Shown one piece after another: positions 27,589-34,165 of a DNA stretch of 64,000 nucleotides; position 1 is the stretch's first letter; each line of letters starts with the position of its first letter. Below the pieces are notes generated by a model. That model was not told the DNA's origin. It saw only the letters and a program-made list of their open reading frames with translations, and did no database searches. The stretch lies in the NCBI RefSeq assembly GCF_019599275.1, contig NZ_JAHZTD010000001.1, positions 1,922,001-1,986,000 of the forward strand. The letters are read 5' to 3'. Source of the DNA: Hymenobacter sp. HSC-4F20 (lineage in GTDB: Bacteria; Bacteroidota; Bacteroidia; Cytophagales; Hymenobacteraceae). A program made the position numbers and the translations under genes.

Positions 27589-28623
27589 ATGTCACAACAA
27601 GTGAAGCCGATTGGCATTTATTTCGAACACCCCGAATGGTTTAAGCCCCTGTTTGCCGAACTGGACCGCCGGGGCCTGCCTTACGAGAAAATAGACGCCG
27701 CTCACCACCTCTTCGACCCGCTGGAAACCGAGAGCCGCTACTCGCTGGTAGTCAACCGCATGAGCTCCTCGGCCTACCTGCGCGGGCACGGTCAGGGCAT
27801 CTTCCACACGGCCGGCTACGCTACCCACCTGGAGCGCATCGGCACGCGCATCATCAACGGCTCGGGGGCCACAGCCATTGAAACCAACAAGGCCCGCCAG
27901 CTCAGCCTGTTCGCTTCGCTGGGGCTGAAATTTCCGAAATCTTTCGTGATTAACCACGCCTCCCGCGTACCCGATGCGGCCCGCCAGCTGCAGTTCCCCA
28001 TCGTGGTGAAAGTAAACATTGGGGGTAGCGGCGCCGGCATCATCCGCTTCGACACGATGGAAGGGGTAGAAGCCGCCGTAGCCGCTGGCCAAATCGACCT
28101 CGGCATCGACCAGACGGCCCTGGTGCAGGAGTACGTAACGCCCCGCGGCGGCAACATTCACCGCGTGGAAACCCTGAACGGCAAGTTCCTCTACGCCATG
28201 AAGGTGTACACCACTGGCGAGAGCTTCAACCTGTGCCCCGCCGAAATCTGCCAGATTCCGGAGGAGCCCGCCGCCGGTGACTTCTGCCTCACCGAAGCCC
28301 CCAAGAAAGGCATTCAGGTGGAAGCCTTTACCCCCCCGGCTGAGGTAGTAGAAGCCGTGGAGCGCATTGTGGCCGCCGCTAAAATCGACGTAGGTGGCAT
28401 CGAGTACCTGATTGACGACCGCACCGGCGACGTGCTGTTCTACGACATCAACGCCCTGTCCAACTTCGTGGCTGACGCCGTGAACGTGGTGGGCTTCGAC
28501 CCCTACGCCCGCTTCGTCGACTACCTCGAAACCCAGATTGACGCTCCTAACCCGGGTAGCCAGTCTGTGTCGGCTGATGCTGTTTCCTCCACTCCACAGC
28601 CGGTAGCGGCTTCTATTCACTAA
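27589..28623 (+). CDS. RimK-like ATP-grasp ligase
   Basis: A 344-residue ATP-grasp protein. The N-terminal 110 residues form a pre-ATP-grasp domain (KPIGIYFEHPEWFKPLF). FPIVVKVNIGGSGAGIIRF near 140 is the glycine-rich ATP loop; LVQEYVTPRGGNIHRVETL follows; GGIEYLIDDRTGDVLFYDINALSNF near 270 holds the acidic and Asn residues that bind Mg. Such enzymes join a carboxylate to an amine or thiol via an acyl phosphate. The substrate is unknown. It is followed 3 bases later by a flavin monooxygenase and preceded by a SAM riboswitch, so the job is probably in sulfur acquisition or in a small sulfur-containing product. Confidence 0.85.
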   Translation: MSQQVKPIGIYFEHPEWFKPLFAELDRRGLPYEKIDAAHHLFDPLETESRYSLVVNRMSSSAYLRGHGQGIFHTAGYATHLERIGTRIINGSGATAIETNKARQLSLFASLGLKFPKSFVINHASRVPDAARQLQFPIVVKVNIGGSGAGIIRFDTMEGVEAAVAAGQIDLGIDQTALVQEYVTPRGGNIHRVETLNGKFLYAMKVYTTGESFNLCPAEICQIPEEPAAGDFCLTEAPKKGIQVEAFTPPAEVVEAVERIVAAAKIDVGGIEYLIDDRTGDVLFYDINALSNFVADAVNVVGFDPYARFVDYLETQIDAPNPGSQSVSADAVSSTPQPVAASIH

Positions 28624-28626
28624 GCC

Positions 28627-29652
28627 ATGCGGTACGGATATTGGATGCCCGTTTTCGGCGGGTGGCTGCGCAACGTGGAGGACGAGAACATGCGTGCCGA
28701 CTGGGACTACGTGAAGACGCTGGCCCAGCGCAGCGAGGACCTGGGCTACGACCTGTCCCTGATTGCCGAGCTGAACCTCAACGACATCAAGGGCGAGGAA
28801 GCCCCGAGCCTGGATGCCTGGAGCACGGCGGCGGCCCTGGCGGCCGTTACCAAGAAAATTGAGCTGATGGTGGCCGTGCGCCCCACCTTCCACTCGCCCG
28901 CCCTGCTGGCCAAGCAAGCCGCCAACATCGACCACATCAGCGGGGGTAGGATTTCCCTGAACGTGGTGTCGTCGTGGTGGCAGGATGAGGCCAAGAAGTA
29001 CGGCGTGCACTTCGAGCAGCACGACGACCGGTACGCCCGCACCGCCGAGTGGCTGCACGTGGTCGACAACCTCTGGAAGCAGGACCACTTTTCCTTCGAA
29101 GGCAAGTTCTACAAAGTCACGGACTCGATTCTGCAGCCCAAACCCGTGTCGCGCCCGCGGCCGTTTATTTACGCCGGCGGCGAATCGGAAGCGGCCAAGA
29201 ACCTGATTGCCGCCCAGTGCGACGGCTACGTAATGCACGGCGACGAACCGGCCGCCATCGGCCGCCGCATCCAGGATTTGCAGGAGCGCCGCGACCGGCT
29301 GGGCCTGCCGCCCATGAAGTTCGGGGTGGCCGCCTACAGCATCGTGCGCAACACCGAAGCCGAGGTGAAAAAGGAGCTGGAGCGCATTACCAATGTGCAG
29401 GGCTCGGCCGCCGGCTACAAAAACTACCAGCAGTGGCTGGCCGGCACCCAGCTCGAAAACCAGGTAAGCCTGCAGGATTACTCGGTTTCTAACCGCGGTC
29501 TGCGCTCCGGCCTCACCGGCACGCCCCAGCAAGTAGCGGACCGCATCGGCGCCTTCGAGGATGTCGGCGTGGACCTGTTCCTGCTCCAGTGCAGCCCGCA
29601 GCTGGAAGAAATGGAGCGGTTCTCCGAAGCCGTAATTCAGGTGCTGGCCTAA
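28627..29652 (+). CDS. Luciferase-like flavin monooxygenase (SfnG/SsuD type)
   Basis: A 341-residue LLM-class enzyme using FMNH2. MRYGYWMPVFGGWLRN at the start, TFHSPALLAKQAANIDHISGGRISLNVVSSWW in the middle and FSFEGKFY...PKPVSRPRPFIYAGGESEAAKN are typical of the dimethylsulfone, alkanesulfonate and methanesulfonate monooxygenases, which cleave C-S bonds to release sulfite. It begins 3 bases after the ATP-grasp gene and ends just before a strong terminator. The SAM riboswitch upstream supports a sulfur-scavenging role. No flavin reductase or transporter gene is beside it, so the reductant must come from elsewhere. The precise substrate cannot be fixed from sequence. Confidence 0.88.
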   Translation: MRYGYWMPVFGGWLRNVEDENMRADWDYVKTLAQRSEDLGYDLSLIAELNLNDIKGEEAPSLDAWSTAAALAAVTKKIELMVAVRPTFHSPALLAKQAANIDHISGGRISLNVVSSWWQDEAKKYGVHFEQHDDRYARTAEWLHVVDNLWKQDHFSFEGKFYKVTDSILQPKPVSRPRPFIYAGGESEAAKNLIAAQCDGYVMHGDEPAAIGRRIQDLQERRDRLGLPPMKFGVAAYSIVRNTEAEVKKELERITNVQGSAAGYKNYQQWLAGTQLENQVSLQDYSVSNRGLRSGLTGTPQQVADRIGAFEDVGVDLFLLQCSPQLEEMERFSEAVIQVLA

Positions 29653-29661
29653 AGTCGCTTG

Positions 29662-29712
29662 CACGTACTAAAAAGGCCCCGCTAACAGCTAGCGGGGCCT
29701 TTTTAGTACGTG
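29662..29712 (+). terminator. Rho-independent terminator of the ATP-grasp/monooxygenase operon
   Basis: Arms of about 23 bases (CACGTACTAAAAAGGCCCCG... and its complement) around a four-base loop, with A and T tracts inside the arms. It could act from both sides. Confidence 0.93.
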
Positions 29713-29737
29713 TAAACTCGCTTAGAACCAACTATTC

Positions 29738-29774
29738 AGAACGTCATTCCTCGCGAGGCTCGGAATGACGTTCT
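29738..29774. repeat. Short palindrome of the CGTCATTCC family
   Basis: AGAACGTCATTCC (29738-29750) and its complement (29762-29774). The same CGTCATTCC/GGAATGACG ends occur in larger palindromes at 38670-38781 and 52859-52970. Confidence 0.8.
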
Positions 29775-29796
29775 TATTTGCACTAAACAACCTTAG

Positions 29797-29836
29797 CAAG
29801 GTGTAAAGACGCAGTATGTTGCGTCTTTACACCTTG
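29797..29836 (-). terminator. Hairpin after the GH32 gene
   Basis: Perfect 17-base arms (CAAGGTGTAAAGACGCA and complement) with a 6-base loop, 3 bases beyond the GH32 stop codon. No U tract follows on the minus strand, so it may be a dispersed palindrome serving as a stop. Confidence 0.65.
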
Positions 29837-29839
29837 TTG

Positions 29840-31357
29840 CTACTTCACCATGCTACCCACCTTGGCATAGGTCAGCGCGTCCACGGTTAGGCCCGCGGCG
29901 GAGCGCAGCTTAAGCTGGGTGAAGGGCTGCTTGGGAAAGAAGATTTCCGTCATGGTTGTCAGGCCGCCGTCGGCGAACAGCTCCACGGAGGCTGCATCGA
30001 AGAGTAGCGTCATATCAGCGGCGGGGCCAGCGGCTAGGCGCGGGGCGGGGTGGCGGCCGGCAAAGGTGGAGCCGAAGCTGCTCAGGCCGGCCTTGGTACG
30101 GTCGATGTAATACTGGTTGGCCCGCTTGTCGTAGCCGATAACCACCTCCTCGCCGCCCGCATTCGACAAGACCACGGCCATGTCCTGGAGCTGCCTGGTG
30201 CTGAGGTTGAGTTGAAACTGCTGAGCGGGATTTTTGATCTTATCGGTAAGGTTTAGCTCCGATTTTACCGTCAGGTTTTTCAGGATTTGGGGGGCTTGCA
30301 GGGCCCCGACTACCTCTTTAGCGGGCTGGGAAGTCAGGTAAATTTCCGAGCCTACCTGCCGCAACGCCAGGTCACGCGGGACGGTCATGGCGTTACGCCA
30401 GGGCGAGGTAGGCACTTGGTTGGCATATTCCCAGTTGCTCATCCAGCCCAGGAAAATCTTGCGGGCACCGGTATTTCCCCACGTCACGCCAGCGTAGTTG
30501 TCCTTGCCCCAATCAACCCATTTCTGGGTGGTGGTAGTCGGCGTGAAGGTTTTGCCATCGAACTGGCCCACAAAGTACTGGGTAGCCGAGCCGCCGTTGG
30601 GCCCACCAGGGTTGATGCTCACCAGCAGCACCCAGTAGGTTTTGCCGTTGAGGGTGAGCGGAAACAAATCGGGGCACTCCCACACCCCGCCGTGGGCACC
30701 CAGCTTCTGCCCGAACTCGCTGCGCTTAGCCCACTGCTTGAGGTTGGGCGAGCTGTAAAACGTGATGCGGTCTTTGGTGGCGAGGGTCATTACCCACTGT
30801 TTGGCCACCGTATTCCAGTTTACTTTCGGGTCGCGGAAGTCCTGGATGCCGGGGTTGGGTAGCACCGGGTTGCCCTCGTACTTGGTCCAGGTCTTGCCCT
30901 CGTCGAGGCTGTAGGCCAGGCTCTGGTACTGGTGCTTGTTGGTTTTCTTTTTCTCTTCGGGGTCGTTGTGGTGGGTGAAGATGGCGACCATGGCGTTTTT
31001 GCCGAAGCCCGCCGTGTTGTTCTCATCAATTACGGCGCTACCCGAGAAAATCCAGCCCAGCTTATCCGGATACAGAGCAATGGGCTGCTCCTGCCAGGTT
31101 ACCAGGTCTTGGCTGGTGGCGTGGCCCCAGTGCATGGGGCCCCACACCAGGGCCTCGGGGTAGTGCTGGAAAAACAGGTGGTAGGTGCCCTGGTAGTACA
31201 CCATGCCATTGGGGTCGTTCATCCACATCTTGGCCGGACTAAAATGGTAGGCCGGGCGGTACTGCGGGGTAGCGGGGGGTAGGGGTGCAGCGGGCTGAGT
31301 TTGGCCCAGGGCGGTCAGACTAGCCAGGGAAAAGGCTAGCAGATAAGTCTTTTTCAT
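29840..31357 (-). CDS. Glycoside hydrolase family 32 (levanase/fructanase)
   Basis: A 505-residue exported enzyme that cleaves beta-fructosyl bonds in levan, inulin or sucrose. The start at 31357 gives a signal peptide (KKTYLLAFSLASLTALGQ). MWMNDPNG near 43 holds the nucleophile Asp, DFRDPKV the transition-state Asp, and GVWECPDLFPL the acid/base Glu. The C-terminal beta-sandwich is complete. It is the last gene of the unit MFS porter - fructokinase - GH32. With no SusC/SusD pair nearby, it probably acts in the periplasm or outside the cell and releases fructose for the porter. Confidence 0.93.
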   Translation of the reverse strand: MKKTYLLAFSLASLTALGQTQPAAPLPPATPQYRPAYHFSPAKMWMNDPNGMVYYQGTYHLFFQHYPEALVWGPMHWGHATSQDLVTWQEQPIALYPDKLGWIFSGSAVIDENNTAGFGKNAMVAIFTHHNDPEEKKKTNKHQYQSLAYSLDEGKTWTKYEGNPVLPNPGIQDFRDPKVNWNTVAKQWVMTLATKDRITFYSSPNLKQWAKRSEFGQKLGAHGGVWECPDLFPLTLNGKTYWVLLVSINPGGPNGGSATQYFVGQFDGKTFTPTTTTQKWVDWGKDNYAGVTWGNTGARKIFLGWMSNWEYANQVPTSPWRNAMTVPRDLALRQVGSEIYLTSQPAKEVVGALQAPQILKNLTVKSELNLTDKIKNPAQQFQLNLSTRQLQDMAVVLSNAGGEEVVIGYDKRANQYYIDRTKAGLSSFGSTFAGRHPAPRLAAGPAADMTLLFDAASVELFADGGLTTMTEIFFPKQPFTQLKLRSAAGLTVDALTYAKVGSMVK

Positions 31358-31429
31358 ATGGGTGGGAAAGAGAGGTAAGGGAGGGAGTGTTGTGGTGGGT
31401 GGCCGCCCCCGGCCCCGCCAGCCAGGCAC

Positions 31430-32320
31430 CTACAGCGCCTGGGCCGCCAGCAGTTCGGTTACGTCGCGTTCGGCGAGGGTGGGGGTAGCGCCCGGGGAGG
31501 TAGCCACCAGCGCGCCAGTGGCGCAGGCGAAGCGCAGGGCCTCCCCCGGTTCGGTGCCGGCCAGCCAGCCTTTAAGCAGAGCAGCCAGGAAGGCGTCGCC
31601 GCTGCCGATGGTGTCCTTCACGTCAACTGGAATACCCGGGGCGCGGTAAAGCTGGCTGCCTGTGTAAAGCAGGGCCCCCTCAGCCCCGCAGGTTACACAC
31701 ACGGCTTGCAAGTCAAACCGCTCGGCCAGCCACTGCATGGCGGTGGCCTGGTCGGTTTCCGGCCCGAACCACGCCATGATTTCGGTCAGCTCGTGGTGGT
31801 TCATCTTTACCAGGTTGGCCTTTTCGAGCAGGTATTGGGTTATTTCCCGGGTGTAGTGCGGGGGGCGCAGGTTCACGTCAAAGACCTTGAGCCGGGCGTA
31901 CTTCAGCAGGTGGTAGAGGGTTTCCCGGGTGCCGGCCTGGCGGGCGGCCAGGGAGCCAAACACGAACACCGCGGCCGACTCCACCAGGTGCTCCAGAGCT
32001 GCCTCGTACTGGATGTAGTCCCAGGCCACGGGCTGCACAATCTTGTAGGTGACCTCCTGGGCATCGTCTACGTTGGCTTTTACTACCCCCGTCAGGTGGG
32101 TTGTGCCCCGCTGCACAAAATCGGTACGCAAGCCCTTGGAGGCAATAAAGTTGAGCAGCTCCGTGCCCAGCTCATCGTCGCCGACGCGGCTGATCAGGTC
32201 CACGGGCAGGCCAAGCTGGTGCAGGTGCACGGCCACGTTGAAGGGCGCGCCGCCCGGCTGCTTGCCCGTTGGCAGCACGTCCCAAAGCACTTCTCCAAAG
32301 CAGACGATTGTATTAGACAT
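31430..32320 (-). CDS. Fructokinase (PfkB family)
   Basis: A 296-residue sugar kinase. CFGEVLWDVLPTGKQPGGAPFNVAVHL is the PfkB N-terminal signature and VKDTIGSGDAFLAALLKG near 240 carries the catalytic Asp and anion hole. Phosphorylates fructose released by the GH32 enzyme; the 6-phosphate is the usual product. It lies 111 bases downstream of the porter and 72 bases upstream of the GH32 gene. Confidence 0.92.
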   Translation of the reverse strand: MSNTIVCFGEVLWDVLPTGKQPGGAPFNVAVHLHQLGLPVDLISRVGDDELGTELLNFIASKGLRTDFVQRGTTHLTGVVKANVDDAQEVTYKIVQPVAWDYIQYEAALEHLVESAAVFVFGSLAARQAGTRETLYHLLKYARLKVFDVNLRPPHYTREITQYLLEKANLVKMNHHELTEIMAWFGPETDQATAMQWLAERFDLQAVCVTCGAEGALLYTGSQLYRAPGIPVDVKDTIGSGDAFLAALLKGWLAGTEPGEALRFACATGALVATSPGATPTLAERDVTELLAAQAL

Positions 32321-32431
32321 GAGAGTTCAGAGCGTAGAATCTTGGAAAAAGAGTGGGAGCAGAAGATCAAGCCGATGAGCTGGTGCGGAACACCATGTCT
32401 CAGCTCTTACTTCTCACTTCCAACCGCTATA

Positions 32432-33772
32432 TCAATGCAATACCAGCGTTTTTTCGAGCTGCTCCAGGCTGGCCCCTTTGGTTTCGGGCATCAGGCGCCA
32501 CACGAACAGCAGTTGCAGCACCATCATGGCGCAGAAGAAGGCAAAGGTGTTGCCGCCCCCCAGCTTCTCAGCGAAATACGGGAAGGTAAAGGCAATGATA
32601 GCCGCCATAACCCAGTGGGTGGAGGAGCCCAGAGCTTGGCCTTTCGCGCGCACCGGGTTGGGGAAGATTTCAGAAATAAACACCCAGATAACGGCTCCCT
32701 GCGAAAAGGCGAAAAAGGCAATGTACACGAACAACAGTACCGGCACGAGCATACCACCGAAGGCACTAAAATCCTGGCGGTAAAAGGCCCAGGCCACCAA
32801 CCCCAGGGTTCCAATCAGCCCGTAGGAGCCAATGAGCATGAGTTTGCGGCGCCCGAACCGGTCGATGAACTGGCGGGCCAGCAGCGTGAAGGCGAAGTTG
32901 ACCAGCCCCAGCCCGGCCGACGACAGCAGCGCAGAGCCTTTGCCCAAGCCCGTCATTTCGAAGATGCGCGGGGCAAAGTAGATGATGGCGTTGATGCCCG
33001 ACACTTGGTTGAATACAGCGAACAGCACGGCCAGCAGGACAGGCCCGCGGTACTGGCGGGCAAACAGGGAGTGGCCGCCAGTACTGCGGGCCTCATCGGC
33101 GGCGTTGGTGGTCAGGATGCTGGTTACATCCTGGTCGGCCTGGGCGGGGTTGATGAGGTGCAGCACCCGCCGGCCCTCTTCTACCCGCCCCCGCCCAATA
33201 AGCCAGCGCGGGCTTTCCGGCACCCGGAACAAAAGCAGGAAGAACACGGCGGCCGGCAGCACCTGCACGCCCAGCATCCAGCGCCAGTCCTGCTCCCCTA
33301 CCCCCGTGAGCAGGTAATTGGAGAGGTAGGCTACCAGAATGCCCAGCACGATATTAAACTGGAACATGCTCACCATACGCCCCCTAGACTCCGGCGGCGA
33401 CACTTCAGAAATGTAGAGCGGCGCCGTCACCGATGAGGCTCCTACCCCCAGGCCGCCCAGAAACCGGAACACCATAAAGGCCACCCAACTGCTGGTAAGC
33501 GCCGCGCCCAGGGCCGACACAAAGTAGAGCACGGCAATCCAAATAAGCGTCTGTCGGCGCCCCAGCTTATCCGACGGGATGCCGCCGAAAACAGCCCCGA
33601 ACACGGTACCAATCAGGGCAATGGAGATAGTGAAGCCGTGCTCCACCGGGCTCAGGCGCCACACCTGCTGAATGGCCTTTTCAGCCCCGGAAATAACCGC
33701 CGTATCGAAGCCGAACAGGAAGCCGCCCAGTGCCACTACCAGGGACCAAAAGAAAACGTTGCTGTTTTTCAT
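32432..33772 (-). CDS. MFS sugar porter
   Basis: A 446-residue transporter with 12 predicted membrane spans. FFWSLVVALGGFLFGFDTAVISG is the first span of the sugar porter family; GRR-type loops (PSDKLGRRQTLIW, FGRRKLMLIGSYG), PESPRWLIGRGR after span 6 and PETKG near the end are all present. Probably takes up fructose or a fructose-containing sugar with protons. It is the first gene of the fructan unit, with a 390-base regulatory region upstream. Confidence 0.92.
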   Translation of the reverse strand: MKNSNVFFWSLVVALGGFLFGFDTAVISGAEKAIQQVWRLSPVEHGFTISIALIGTVFGAVFGGIPSDKLGRRQTLIWIAVLYFVSALGAALTSSWVAFMVFRFLGGLGVGASSVTAPLYISEVSPPESRGRMVSMFQFNIVLGILVAYLSNYLLTGVGEQDWRWMLGVQVLPAAVFFLLLFRVPESPRWLIGRGRVEEGRRVLHLINPAQADQDVTSILTTNAADEARSTGGHSLFARQYRGPVLLAVLFAVFNQVSGINAIIYFAPRIFEMTGLGKGSALLSSAGLGLVNFAFTLLARQFIDRFGRRKLMLIGSYGLIGTLGLVAWAFYRQDFSAFGGMLVPVLLFVYIAFFAFSQGAVIWVFISEIFPNPVRAKGQALGSSTHWVMAAIIAFTFPYFAEKLGGGNTFAFFCAMMVLQLLFVWRLMPETKGASLEQLEKTLVLH

Positions 33773-33977
33773 TCAAGTTGTGAAATGGTAAAGTTCAGAA
33801 GCGTGCGCCGGTGCCGGGTGCAGGCCCCAGGGGCGCAGGGCGGGCTGCGAAATCTCGCGAAGCAGCCCTACCGCTTCATCTCCCGCGGGGCAGCCACCCA
33901 AGAAAACAGGTGGGCGACGGCCGCGGGCAGTTGTCCAAATATCTCCTACCCGCTGTTCACCGGCTTCCGTAATTCAC

Positions 33978-34043
33978 TCAATATCTTTCAGATTTGGATC
34001 AAGATAACATTAACTAGCAATAATCTGTATATCAATATCTTAC
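33978..34043 (-). promoter_or_regulatory. Direct repeats in the regulatory region of the fructan operon
   Basis: TCAATATCTTTC (33978-33989) and TCAATATCTTAC (34032-34043) are 54 bases apart, start to start, close to five helical turns, in an AT-rich stretch about 200-270 bases upstream of the porter. They could be binding sites for the AraC-type output domain of the hybrid sensor encoded next door. The rest of 33773-34165 shows no gene. Confidence 0.4.
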
Positions 34044-34165
34044 AAACCAATTAGCCACTGCTCTTCCATCGGTTTTTTCAATTATGCTACCTGTGTTTCA
34101 AAATTGATACACGCAGTTCTCTGCGGCAAACCCGGTGCCACCCGGGCTGGTAGTACAGCCAGCCG

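Noticed and set aside
27592..29664. A 690-codon open frame on the minus strand
   Set aside because: It is the exact complement of the ATP-grasp and monooxygenase genes; GC-rich third positions keep the opposite frame open. Its product has no family features.
31706..33436. A 576-codon frame on the plus strand
   Set aside because: Opposite strand of the fructokinase and MFS porter genes, which have clear family motifs.
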